Below the pieces are notes generated by a model. The model was not told the origin of the DNA. It saw nothing but the letters and a program-made list of their open reading frames with translations, and made no database searches. Positions 34,228-42,348 of a DNA stretch of 64,000 nt are shown here, one piece after another. The DNA comes from CAYZIB01 sp964478425. Lineage in GTDB: Bacteria > Bacillota_I > Bacilli_A > Acholeplasmatales > WRBM01. The stretch is taken from assembly GCA_964478425.1 (NCBI GenBank), contig CAYZIB010000006.1:1-64000 (forward strand), given 5' to 3'. The position numbers and the translations under genes are program-made. Each line of letters opens with the position of its first letter. The stretch's first letter is position 1.

Positions 34228-35607
34228 ATGGAAGGAAAAATAACACAAGTAAAAGGACCAGTAGTTGATGTTGAATTTAAAGATGAACTTCCAAAAATTT
34301 ATGACTGTTTAATATGTAAGAATTTAAACATTCATTTAGAAGTTGAAATGCATTTAGGAAATAATAATGTTAGATGTATTGCATTAGATTCAACAGATGG
34401 TTTAAGAAGAGGAGATTTAGTTATTGACACTAAAAATCCTGTAATGGTTCCAGTTGGAAAAGAAACATTAGGAAGAATTTTTAATGTTTTAGGAGAAACT
34501 ATTGATGGAAAAGAAGCATTAAATAATGTTGAAAAAAAGCCTATTCATAGAGATGCTCCTAATTTTAATGATTTATCAAATAATGTTGAAATATTAGAAA
34601 CAGGTATAAAAGTTATAGATTTACTTGCACCATATATTAAAGGTGGTAAAGTTGGATTATTTGGAGGAGCAGGAGTAGGTAAAACTGTTTTAATCCAAGA
34701 ATTAATTCATAATATAGCTAAAAAACATGGTGGTATTTCTGTTTTTGCTGGAGTTGGCGAAAGAACAAGAGAAGGTAATGATTTATATAATGAAATGATT
34801 GAATCAGGTGTTATTGATAAAACATGTATGGTTTTTGGTCAAATGAATGAAAGTCCTGGTGCTAGAATGCGTGTTGCACTTACTGGTTTAACTATGGCAG
34901 AACATTTTAGAGATGAAGAAAAACAAGATATTTTATTTTTTATAGATAATATTTTTAGATTTACTCAAGCAGGAAGTGAAGTATCAGCATTACTTGGTAG
35001 AATTCCATCTGCAGTAGGTTATCAACCTACACTTGCTACTGAAATGGGTAAATTACAAGAAAGAATTACATCTACTAAAGATGGTTCTATAACATCTATT
35101 CAAGCTGTTTATGTTCCTGCTGATGATTATACTGATCCTGCACCAGCTACAACATTTACACATTTAGATGCTACAACAAATTTATCAAGAAAATTAGCAG
35201 AAGAAGGTATTTATCCTGCTGTTGATCCGCTTCAATCAACAAGTAGAGCTTTATCTATAGAAGTTGTTGGAGAAGAACACTATAATACAGCAAGAGCTGT
35301 TCAAAAAATAATTCAAAGATATAATGAGTTATTAGACATTATTGCCATTTTAGGAATGGATGAATTAGGAGAAGAAGATAAATTAACTGTTTCAAGAGCA
35401 AGAAAAGTTAGATTATTTTTAGGACAAAGTTTAAATGTTGCTGAACAATTTACAGGATTAAAAGGATCATTTGTTCCAGTTAAAGAAACAGTTAGAGGCT
35501 TTAAAGAAATATTAGAAGGAAAATATGATGATTTTCCTGAAGAAGCTTTTAGATTAAAAGGAAGCATTGATGAAGTTATTATTGCTGCTAAAAAAATGAT
35601 GGAGTGA
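34228..35607 (+). CDS. atpD: ATP synthase subunit beta
   Basis: A 459-residue catalytic subunit. The Walker A is GGAGVGKTVLIQEL, the catalytic glutamate lies in GERTREGNDLY, and the DELSEED region reads MDELGEEDKLTVSRARKV. Signature PAVDPLQSTSRAL. Shine-Dalgarno AGGAGG. Normal length and position. Confidence 0.98.
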   Translation: MEGKITQVKGPVVDVEFKDELPKIYDCLICKNLNIHLEVEMHLGNNNVRCIALDSTDGLRRGDLVIDTKNPVMVPVGKETLGRIFNVLGETIDGKEALNNVEKKPIHRDAPNFNDLSNNVEILETGIKVIDLLAPYIKGGKVGLFGGAGVGKTVLIQELIHNIAKKHGGISVFAGVGERTREGNDLYNEMIESGVIDKTCMVFGQMNESPGARMRVALTGLTMAEHFRDEEKQDILFFIDNIFRFTQAGSEVSALLGRIPSAVGYQPTLATEMGKLQERITSTKDGSITSIQAVYVPADDYTDPAPATTFTHLDATTNLSRKLAEEGIYPAVDPLQSTSRALSIEVVGEEHYNTARAVQKIIQRYNELLDIIAILGMDELGEEDKLTVSRARKVRLFLGQSLNVAEQFTGLKGSFVPVKETVRGFKEILEGKYDDFPEEAFRLKGSIDEVIIAAKKMME

Positions 35608-35613
35608 TGAAAT

Positions 35614-36003
35614 ATGCAAATTATAGTTTCAACTCCAGATGGAGTTTTATACGATGATATTGTTGATTATATTGTTGTTAGAAATCAAGATGGTGAATTT
35701 GCCATTTTAAAAAATCATATTCCAATTATTAGTATAATAAAAGAAGGATATGTTAAAGTTGTTAGAGATAAAAACGAATTTTATATATATATGTTTAGCG
35801 GTATTTTAGAACAAGCTAATAATAAAATTAATGTAGTAGCTCAAGAAGCACATATTGGAGAAACTAAAGAGATTGCTAAAGATCTTATATTACAAATTAG
35901 AAAAGAAAGAATTGAATTTAACAAAAGAAAATCTGTTGACACAACTAAATTAGAAAAAACATTAAGAGAGAATATTAAAAATACCAAAGCTGGAGAATTA
36001 TGA
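35614..36003 (+). CDS. atpC: ATP synthase subunit epsilon
   Basis: A 129-residue regulatory and coupling subunit: N-terminal beta-sandwich (QIIVSTPDGVLYDDIVDYIVVRN) followed by a two-helix C-terminal domain. It lies 6 nt after atpD and overlaps the DUF1146 gene by 4 nt. Confidence 0.95.
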   Translation: MQIIVSTPDGVLYDDIVDYIVVRNQDGEFAILKNHIPIISIIKEGYVKVVRDKNEFYIYMFSGILEQANNKINVVAQEAHIGETKEIAKDLILQIRKERIEFNKRKSVDTTKLEKTLRENIKNTKAGEL

Positions 36004-36215
36004 TTTTAGAAAGTATAGTTAGTGATATTAATTTTGCTTATTTCTTATTATTATTTATATTTTTTATATTAATGTTTTATTTAATTAAAGCAACAAATTT
36101 TGAAAAAATATTTAAACAAGGAAAAACTATAGAAATAAAAATCGGATATTTTATATTAAGCTTAATTTTAGCACATATTTTAACAACCATTTTTTTAAAT
36201 TTTTTTAATCTTTAA
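36000..36215 (+). CDS. DUF1146 family small membrane protein (YwzB-like)
   Basis: A 71-residue protein with two membrane helices joined by a loop NFEKIFKQGKTIEIKIGYF. This fits the DUF1146/YwzB pattern (conserved F.K...GK......I, then a second helix ending FF). Bacillus also places this family right after atpC. Function unknown; position suggests a link to the ATP synthase or only shared transcription. Starts with ATGA overlap. Confidence 0.75.
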   Translation: MILESIVSDINFAYFLLLFIFFILMFYLIKATNFEKIFKQGKTIEIKIGYFILSLILAHILTTIFLNFFNL

Positions 36216-36238
36216 GATTTTATTAAATAAATAAGTTT

Positions 36239-36275
36239 AAAAGGCATGATATTAAATTATATCGTGCCTTTTTAA
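36239..36275 (+). terminator. Terminator of the atp operon
   Basis: AAAGGCATGATAT pairs with ATATCGTGCCTTT (one G-T pair) and is followed by T residues. Confidence 0.9.
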
Positions 36276-36361
36276 TTAAAATTTTTTATTTATTATAATT
36301 TATATTAAATTAATTGTATAATTTTTTTTATTTTAACCATACTAAATTTAGAGGTGAAAGA

Positions 36362-37012
36362 ATGAAAAAAATTAAAGATTTCTTAAATGAACGAAAAGAT
36401 TTATTTTTATTTATTGGTGTATTATTAGTTGTGGTTGCTACAATTTTAACAGTTGCAAATTTAGTAGATAAATCAGATGGAGATTTTGTACTTGTTCCAG
36501 GTCCTAATGAACCAGTAGTAAATCCAGATGTTGATCCAGTAATTGAACAAGAAAAAATGATTTTACCAATTAATGAGGATTATATAGTTGTGAAAGACTA
36601 TTTTGATTTAAATAATCCGGATACACTTCATAATGCAGTTTTTAATTTAGGTAATTCAATGGTAGAAAGTACAGGAATGAGCTATGCAGCAAGTAATAAT
36701 AATGTATTTGATGTTTTAGCAGCTTATTCAGGTAAAGTATTAAGTGTTACTGAAAATAATTTAGAAGGATATGAAGTGGTTATTTTACATGAAGATAATT
36801 TAAAAACATATTATTTATCTTTGAGTGAAGTAAATGTTAAAGAAAATGATGAAGTTAAAATTGGCGATGTAATTGGTAAAGCAGGGACTTCTATTTTAGA
36901 TACTCTTGCTGGAATTCATGTTCATTTTGAAATTGAAAAAGATGGAAAATTCATTAATCCAACATATGCATATAATAAAATGATTAGTGAATTAGAAACA
37001 GAAGATAAATAA
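36362..37012 (+). CDS. spoIIQ: SpoIIQ-like LytM (M23) domain protein
   Basis: A 216-residue single-pass membrane protein: short basic cytoplasmic N-terminus, membrane helix (about 14-32), then an extracytoplasmic LytM fold. FDVLAAYSGKVLSV, KTYYLSLSEVNVKENDEVKIGD and GIHVHFEIEKDG closely follow SpoIIQ of Bacillus (FDVVASLSGKV ... GTHVHFEIRKDG). As in SpoIIQ, the first zinc motif HxxxD is absent (NNNVFD), so peptidase activity is unlikely. SpoIIQ in the forespore binds SpoIIIAH to keep the engulfing membranes together. ATG 36362 follows GAGGTGAAAG. spoIIID is next, the order found in spore formers. Confidence 0.83.
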   Translation: MKKIKDFLNERKDLFLFIGVLLVVVATILTVANLVDKSDGDFVLVPGPNEPVVNPDVDPVIEQEKMILPINEDYIVVKDYFDLNNPDTLHNAVFNLGNSMVESTGMSYAASNNNVFDVLAAYSGKVLSVTENNLEGYEVVILHEDNLKTYYLSLSEVNVKENDEVKIGDVIGKAGTSILDTLAGIHVHFEIEKDGKFINPTYAYNKMISELETEDK

Positions 37013-37026
37013 ATTTTATAATTTTT

Positions 37027-37053
37027 AAAAGTAAACTTTTGTTTACTTTTTTT
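37027..37053 (+). terminator. Terminator between spoIIQ and spoIIID
   Basis: AAAAGTAAAC pairs with GTTTACTTTT and is followed by T residues, so spoIIID is probably transcribed separately. Confidence 0.8.
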
Positions 37054-37098
37054 AATATTTAAATTAATAAATACATATTATTAATTGGTGAGATAATT

Positions 37099-37344
37099 TT
37101 GAAATATCAAATAGAATTAATAAAAAATATGGCTAATGATTTAGTAAAAGAAAAACTTACTATTAGACAAGTTGCAAAAAAATATAATAAATCAAAAAGT
37201 ACTGTTCATAAATGGTTTAAGGAAAGACTAATTTATATTGATAATAATTTATATTTAGAAGTAGAAAAAATTTTAAATTATAATAAAAATATAAGACATA
37301 TTAGAGGAGGAGAAGCAACTAAATTAAAATATAAAAAAAAGTAA
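37099..37344 (+). CDS. spoIIID: Sporulation transcriptional regulator SpoIIID
   Basis: An 81-residue helix-turn-helix DNA-binding protein. The HTH covers about residues 20-43 (LTIRQVAKKYNKSKSTVHKW), and the C-terminal stretch NKNIRHIRGGEATKLKYKKK is almost the same as the SpoIIID hallmark KSIRHLRGGEATKLKYK. In Bacillus it activates and represses mother-cell genes under sigma-E and sigma-K. Its preserved DNA-binding motif suggests purifying selection. It lies directly after spoIIQ. Confidence 0.92.
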   Translation: MKYQIELIKNMANDLVKEKLTIRQVAKKYNKSKSTVHKWFKERLIYIDNNLYLEVEKILNYNKNIRHIRGGEATKLKYKKK

Positions 37345-37363
37345 TTTTTAATTACTTTTTATT
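37336..37363. terminator. Bidirectional terminator between spoIIID and yigZ
   Basis: AAAAGTAATT pairs with AATTACTTTT, with A and T runs on either side, between convergent genes. Confidence 0.75.
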
Positions 37364-37965
37364 GGAATAAATAATTCTTTTTCATTCAATTTTTCTAAAA
37401 TGACATCTCCACATGTTAAATCATTAATTTTTTTTATAATTAAATCATCGTCTAAGTCGAATAATACATCATAACATACTTGTTCATTATAAGTAATATT
37501 AATTATTTTATACGCATTTGATTTAAGAAAATTTGATATGTTATTAGAATAGCTATAATTAACAGTTATTTTATAATTTTTAAATGATTTATTTTCTTGC
37601 ATTATAGAGTTGTTAATTGCTTCTTGAGCTGATTTACTATATGCTCTTATTAAACCTCCAGCTCCAAGCTTGATACCACCAAAATATCTTATAACAACGA
37701 CTAAAACATTATTTAATTCGTTTTTTTTAATTACTTCAAGAATTGGCATTCCAGCTGTTTTTGATGGTTCTCCATCATCTGATTGTCTTGCTGAAGATAT
37801 TAGATTTATAGCATAGCATACATGAGTTGCATCATAGTATTTTTTTTTAATTTCTTTTATTATATTTAATGCATCGTTAAAATCAGTTACATAAAAAGTT
37901 TTTGATATAAATTTTGATTTTTCAATTATTATTTCAGAAAATTCAGAATCTAAAATTGTTTTAAT
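37348..37965 (-). CDS. yigZ: YigZ/IMPACT family protein with an ATT (or ATC) start codon
   Basis: A 205-residue protein. The family core is complete: KSKFIS, then KYYDATHVCYAI, SDDGEPSKTAGMPILEV and VVVIRYFGGIKLGAGGLIRAYSKS, followed by a ferredoxin-like C-terminal domain. The frame has no ATG, GTG or TTG upstream of the internal Met in AGMPILEV, which lies in the middle of the conserved domain. A TAA stop sits seven codons before the proposed ATT at 37965. AAAGG (37976-37980) and a -10 TATAAT (37986-37991) are correctly placed. ATC 37968 is the alternative. Function is unclear; eukaryotic IMPACT regulates translation. Confidence 0.85.
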   Translation of the reverse strand: MKTILDSEFSEIIIEKSKFISKTFYVTDFNDALNIIKEIKKKYYDATHVCYAINLISSARQSDDGEPSKTAGMPILEVIKKNELNNVLVVVIRYFGGIKLGAGGLIRAYSKSAQEAINNSIMQENKSFKNYKITVNYSYSNNISNFLKSNAYKIINITYNEQVCYDVLFDLDDDLIIKKINDLTCGDVILEKLNEKELFIPIKSN

Positions 37966-37985
37966 GATATCACAACCTTTTTTAT

Positions 37986-37991
37986 ATTATA
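37986..37991 (-). promoter_or_regulatory. yigZ: -10 element of yigZ
   Basis: TATAAT on the minus strand, 21 nt before the proposed ATT start. The transcript would begin at or next to the Shine-Dalgarno. Confidence 0.55.
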
Positions 37992-38032
37992 GTATAAATT
38001 AGAGAAAAAGTAAAATAATTAATTTATCTATA

Positions 38033-38061
38033 TTTAAATTTTAGAAGGTATTTGTTATAAT
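38033..38061 (+). promoter_or_regulatory. Promoter of cca-pulA-yhaM
   Basis: TTTAAA at 38033-38038 and TGT-TATAAT (38056-38061) are 17 nt apart, 24 nt before the cca ATG. The gap 37966-38084 holds the two divergent promoters and nothing else recognised. Confidence 0.6.
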
Positions 38062-38084
38062 AATAAAGAAATTAGGTTGATAAT

Positions 38085-39221
38085 ATGAAAATTAAAAAAG
38101 GAATAGATGTATTAAATATATTAGAAAAAAATAATTATAAAGCGTATTTGGTTGGAGGAATTGTTAGAGATTATTTATTAAATATTCCTTGTTTTGATAT
38201 AGATATTACAACAAATGCAAAGCCTAATGAAATTATAAATATATTTGATAATTATGATAAATCTGGTTTAAATTATGGAAATATAAAAGTTAATTATAAA
38301 AATGAAATAATAGAAATAACAACTTTTAGAAAAGAAATAAATTATTCTGATTTTAGACATCCAGAATTTAGATTTACAGATAATATATTAGATGATATTT
38401 TAAGAAGAGATTTTACTATTAATGCCTTATTAATGGATAAAAATTTAAAAGTTATTGATTATTTAGATGGTTTAAATGATTTAAATAATAAAATTATAAA
38501 AACAATTGGGAATCCAGATATTAAGTTTAAAGAAGATGCTTTAAGAATTTTAAGAGCAATCCATTTTAAAGCAAAATTAAATTTTGATATTGATAAAAAT
38601 ACATTAAATGCAATGATTAAATATCAAAACAATTTAAATTATATTAATCATGATGTAATTTTAAAAGAAATTAAAAAAATTTTAAATGATAAATTTTTTT
38701 ATGAATCAATACCTGATTTTATTAAAATTTCTGATTCATTAAATTTTACTACACCTTTAAAAAAAATATATGAATCTAAAATTAAAAATATTTCTTATTT
38801 AGAATTTTTCATGTTAGTATATTATTTTAATGGAAAGATTGATTATAATTTAAGTAAAAAAGATCTTATAAAAATAAAAAAAGCGATTGAATTAGCTAAT
38901 ATCTTATTAAATAGAAACGTTGATAATATATTATACTTTAATTATAATAAAGAAATATGTTTGCTTGCTAATAAATTTAATATGATAGTTAATAAAAAAA
39001 TAGATTCTACATTATTAATTTTAGAAATTGAAAAAAATATACCTATAAAAAAATTAGGTGATATAAAATATAATGCAATAGATTTAATAAATGATTTTAA
39101 TTTTAAAGAAAACCAAATAAAAATTGTTTTAAATGAAATAAAAGATTTGATTTTAAATAATAATTTAGAAAATGATTATAATAAAATTAAAGAATATCTT
39201 TTATTAAAGTACGGAGGATGA
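38085..39221 (+). CDS. cca: CCA tRNA nucleotidyltransferase
   Basis: A 378-residue class II nucleotidyltransferase that adds or repairs the 3' CCA of tRNAs. It shows YLVGGIVRDYLL, the metal-binding DIDITTN, TFRKE, and RRDFTINALLMD. The helical body and tail are Lys/Asn-rich and divergent. It is near the Bacillus length (about 400). pulA begins 2 nt after the stop codon. Whether it makes the full CCA or only part cannot be decided from the sequence. Confidence 0.95.
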   Translation: MKIKKGIDVLNILEKNNYKAYLVGGIVRDYLLNIPCFDIDITTNAKPNEIINIFDNYDKSGLNYGNIKVNYKNEIIEITTFRKEINYSDFRHPEFRFTDNILDDILRRDFTINALLMDKNLKVIDYLDGLNDLNNKIIKTIGNPDIKFKEDALRILRAIHFKAKLNFDIDKNTLNAMIKYQNNLNYINHDVILKEIKKILNDKFFYESIPDFIKISDSLNFTTPLKKIYESKIKNISYLEFFMLVYYFNGKIDYNLSKKDLIKIKKAIELANILLNRNVDNILYFNYNKEICLLANKFNMIVNKKIDSTLLILEIEKNIPIKKLGDIKYNAIDLINDFNFKENQIKIVLNEIKDLILNNNLENDYNKIKEYLLLKYGG

Positions 39222-39223
39222 AT

Positions 39224-41281
39224 ATGAAAAATAAATTTTTATCATATTTAGATGAATTTCATAATATAACAGTCTTAATACCATATGAATATAGACAAGA
39301 TATTTCTAAGTCATTTTATTTACATAATGGTAAAACAAAAGAAGAATTAATCATTGATAAAATATCAGATATTGGATTATATAGAAAATATGAATTAATT
39401 TCATATGATTTAATAAATATTAATAGAGATTATACAATTTATGATGATAATAAAGAAATAAGTTATTTGAAAATTGGCGCAGTTACAAGAAGTCCTCTTT
39501 TCGATATATTATATTCATATGATGGTAATGATTTAGGATTTCAATATAATTTAAATTATACAATTTTCAAATTATGGAGTCCTGTTGCAAAAGAAGTAGA
39601 AATTGAAATAGTTGATTTAGACAATAATATAAAATTTTATGAATTAGAAAACATGAGTAAAGGTATCTGGGAAATAAAATTAGAAGGTAACCTAGATAAA
39701 TATAAATACAAATATCGCATAAGAATAAATGATACATTTGTTGAAACTTTAGATCCTTATGCTATTAGTAGTGATGCTAATGCTAATTATAATTATGTAA
39801 TTGATTTAAAAAAAACATATCAATTTTTAAATAAAAAACCTGAATTTAGTGGAATTAAGACAGATATGGTTGTTATGGAAACACATGTAAGAGATTTAAC
39901 AAGTATGGAAGGATTAGATGTTTTAAATCCATTAAAATTTAGTTCTTTATTAGAGAATTTAAAAAGTAAAAATAATAATAAAATCGGATTAGAATATATA
40001 AAAGAACTAGGAGTTACTCATATTCAATTTATGCCTCTTTTTGATTTTGGAGGTGTAGATGAAATAAATCAAAAAGATAAATATAATTGGGGATATAATC
40101 CAATTCAATATAATGTTGTAGAAGGATCATATTCAACTAATCCGAATGATCCATATAAAAGAATAAACGAATTAAAAAAATTAATTGATTATTGTCATAA
40201 TTTAGGTTTAAGAGTTGTTTTAGATGTGGTTTATAATCATGTTTATGAAATGGAAGAATTTAGTTATCAAAAAATTGTTCCTGCATATTTTTTTCATTAT
40301 GATCAAAGAGGAATTAGAACTAATAATAGTGGTTGTGGAAATGATATTGCATCAACTAGAAAAATGGTTAGAAAATATATAATTGATTCATGTATGTATT
40401 GGATTAAAGAGTTTAATATCGATGGATTTAGATTTGATTTAATGGGATTATTAGATATTGAAACAATTAATACTATCGAAAGAAAAGCATATAATTTTGA
40501 TAAATCGTTTGTTATATATGGCGAAGGATGGAATATGAATAGTTTAGTTCCTAATTATTTAAGAAGTAATATGAATAATCATAAATTACAACCATATATT
40601 TCATTTTTTAATGATTCATTTAGAGATAATATAAGAAAATATGCTGCAAATAAATTTTATAATATGTATGAAATATCAGATTTAATTATGGGAATGAAAT
40701 TTTATTCTCCAAGTCAAAGTATTAATTATGTTGAATGTCATGACAATTATACATTATATGATTATTATAAAGTTAATAATTTAGAAGGAAATGATCTAAT
40801 TAATGCACATATTTTAGCAACCCAAATAACATTATTAAGTGAAGGTATACCATTTATTCAAATTGGTCAAGAATTTTTTAGAACTAAAAATTTAGTTGAA
40901 AATTCTTATAAAAGCTCAGATGATATTAATTTTGTTGATTGGAATAAAATGGATAATAATTATGATTATCAAGAGTTAGTTAAAGATCTTATTGATATAA
41001 GAAAAACATATAAAGTTTTTAGACTTGATTCAAATTCAAAAGTAAAAAATAATGTTTTATTTTTAAAAGATATAAGTGATATACATCATTTACATTTTAA
41101 ATTAAAAGATATTTTAGGTGAATTATATGTTATAATAAAAAACAATAATATAAATTATACCTTTTTAAATAATGAAAACTGGATATTAATTTTTGATGGT
41201 AGAAAAAAATCATTTAGTTTTTCAAATAAAATGAATTTAATTAATCCTGGAGTATATATCTTTTTAAAAGGAGGAGAGTAA
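39224..41281 (+). CDS. pulA: Type I pullulanase (GH13 debranching enzyme), cytoplasmic
   Basis: A 685-residue enzyme that cleaves alpha-1,6 branches of pullulan, glycogen or limit dextrins. An N-terminal domain precedes a CBM48-like module (FKLWSPVAKEVEIEI ... YRIRIND). The type I signature is YNWGYNP. Catalytic residues are Asp405 (DGFRFD), Glu434 (YGEGWN) and Asp507 (VECHDN). No signal peptide, so it is intracellular like AmyX. ATG 39224 lies behind GGAGGATG. The sugar transport and kinase genes elsewhere in the window fit use of maltodextrins, though that link is only thematic. Confidence 0.94.
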   Translation: MKNKFLSYLDEFHNITVLIPYEYRQDISKSFYLHNGKTKEELIIDKISDIGLYRKYELISYDLININRDYTIYDDNKEISYLKIGAVTRSPLFDILYSYDGNDLGFQYNLNYTIFKLWSPVAKEVEIEIVDLDNNIKFYELENMSKGIWEIKLEGNLDKYKYKYRIRINDTFVETLDPYAISSDANANYNYVIDLKKTYQFLNKKPEFSGIKTDMVVMETHVRDLTSMEGLDVLNPLKFSSLLENLKSKNNNKIGLEYIKELGVTHIQFMPLFDFGGVDEINQKDKYNWGYNPIQYNVVEGSYSTNPNDPYKRINELKKLIDYCHNLGLRVVLDVVYNHVYEMEEFSYQKIVPAYFFHYDQRGIRTNNSGCGNDIASTRKMVRKYIIDSCMYWIKEFNIDGFRFDLMGLLDIETINTIERKAYNFDKSFVIYGEGWNMNSLVPNYLRSNMNNHKLQPYISFFNDSFRDNIRKYAANKFYNMYEISDLIMGMKFYSPSQSINYVECHDNYTLYDYYKVNNLEGNDLINAHILATQITLLSEGIPFIQIGQEFFRTKNLVENSYKSSDDINFVDWNKMDNNYDYQELVKDLIDIRKTYKVFRLDSNSKVKNNVLFLKDISDIHHLHFKLKDILGELYVIIKNNNINYTFLNNENWILIFDGRKKSFSFSNKMNLINPGVYIFLKGGE

Positions 41282-41282
41282 A

Positions 41283-42212
41283 ATGGATTTTTTAGAAAAT
41301 GAGGAATACAATTTTTTTGCGATAACAGAAACTGTTAATATAGGTGAAGATTTTGGTAATATTAATGTTTTATTAGAAGATGGAACAAAATGCAATATTA
41401 AATTAGATAATAATTTTTATGATTTTTTTAAAAATAATAAAATTTATTATTTTAAAGTTATAGTAAGTAAAAATAAATTTAGAGAAAGATTAGATATTAA
41501 TTTAGTTGATGCTATATTTGTTTATGATTATTTTAAAGATGATTTAGTAGGTTTAGATGAAATCTTAAAAAAATTTTATAAATATGCACCTATTAATACA
41601 AATATAATGATTTCTAAAATAGAAGAATATATTAGTAAAATTGAAAATAAAGTATTATATGATATAACAAGTACTATTTATAAAAAATATAAAAATCAGT
41701 TTTATATTTATCCGGCTGCAACTAAATTTCATCACACATATATAGGTGGACTAGCCTTTCATACTTATCAAATGATTAGTTTATGTGATACATTTATTAA
41801 AATATATAGACATATAAATAAAGATTATTGTTATGCGGGTATTATTTTACATGACATATTAAAAGTAAAAGAATTAAGTGAAGCAGAAGGTGCAGAATAT
41901 ACAACAGAAGGTAATTTAATCGGTCATATAAATTTGTGTATGAATGAACTTGCTATATGTGCTAGTAAATTAGGATATTTAGAAAAAGAAGAATATATGT
42001 TATTATCTCATATTATTTTGTCGCATCATGGTCAATTTTCTCAAAAAAGGCCAATGACAGCAGAAGCTTTTTTAGTTTCATTTTTAGATAATTTTGATAG
42101 TAAAATGACAGTTTTACAAGAAGAATTAGATAAAATTAAAAATGGAACATTTACAGATCCCTTAAGAATTATGGAAAGAGAAAAATTTTATAAAAGATCT
42201 GATGATTTATAA
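41283..42212 (+). CDS. yhaM: 3'-5' exoribonuclease YhaM-like
   Basis: A 309-residue protein with an N-terminal OB-fold (about 1-80) and an HD domain. The HD metal ligands appear in FHHTYIGGLAFHTYQM, AGIILHDILKVKEL and LSHIILSHHGQ. In Bacillus, YhaM is a Mn2+-dependent 3'-5' exonuclease for RNA and single-stranded DNA. The gene begins 1 nt after pulA. No terminator follows before the riboswitch promoter. Same size as Bacillus YhaM (314). Confidence 0.9.
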   Translation: MDFLENEEYNFFAITETVNIGEDFGNINVLLEDGTKCNIKLDNNFYDFFKNNKIYYFKVIVSKNKFRERLDINLVDAIFVYDYFKDDLVGLDEILKKFYKYAPINTNIMISKIEEYISKIENKVLYDITSTIYKKYKNQFYIYPAATKFHHTYIGGLAFHTYQMISLCDTFIKIYRHINKDYCYAGIILHDILKVKELSEAEGAEYTTEGNLIGHINLCMNELAICASKLGYLEKEEYMLLSHIILSHHGQFSQKRPMTAEAFLVSFLDNFDSKMTVLQEELDKIKNGTFTDPLRIMEREKFYKRSDDL

Positions 42213-42221
42213 AAAAAATAG

Positions 42222-42250
42222 TTGAAAGATTTATTTAAGAGTGATATAAT
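42222..42250 (+). promoter_or_regulatory. Promoter of the riboswitch-MATE transcript
   Basis: TTGAAA at 42222-42227 and TGA-TATAAT (42245-42250) are 17 nt apart. The predicted start near 42257 is just before riboswitch stem P1. Confidence 0.8.
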
Positions 42251-42258
42251 GCCAAAGG

Positions 42259-42319
42259 CTTATATATATTTGTAATTGGACAAATGTTTCTACGAACTAC
42301 CGTAATAGTTTACTATAAG
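42259..42319 (+). promoter_or_regulatory. Purine riboswitch (guanine class by its C at position 74)
   Basis: P1 pairs CTTATA (42259-42264) with TATAAG (42314-42319). P2 pairs ATTTGT with ACAAAT around a loop holding GG. J2/3 is the invariant TTTCTAC. P3 pairs AACT with AGTT around ACCGTAAT, whose CC can pair with the GG of L2. The specificity base just before the P1 3' strand is C (42313), the guanine type; adenine sensors have U. All core elements of the family are present. A terminator overlaps P3 and P1. Confidence 0.9.
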
Positions 42320-42339
42320 TTAAACTATTATTTTTTTTT
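42304..42339 (+). terminator. Riboswitch expression-platform terminator
   Basis: AATAGTTTA (42304-42312) pairs with TAAACTATT (42321-42329), followed by T(9). Its 5' arm uses the P3 3' strand and J3/1, and its loop contains the P1 3' strand, so aptamer and terminator exclude each other. Ligand binding should therefore prevent termination. Confidence 0.85.
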
Positions 42340-42348
42340 GGAGGTTAT

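Noticed and set aside
37348..37749. YigZ starting at the Met of MPILEV (133 residues)
   Set aside because: This would remove about 70 conserved residues, including SDDGEPS, that are encoded in the same frame just upstream.
42259..42319. 2'-deoxyguanosine rather than guanine riboswitch
   Set aside because: J2/3 has the standard TTTCTAC of guanine and adenine sensors, and I see no dG-type core changes. Ligand testing would still be needed.
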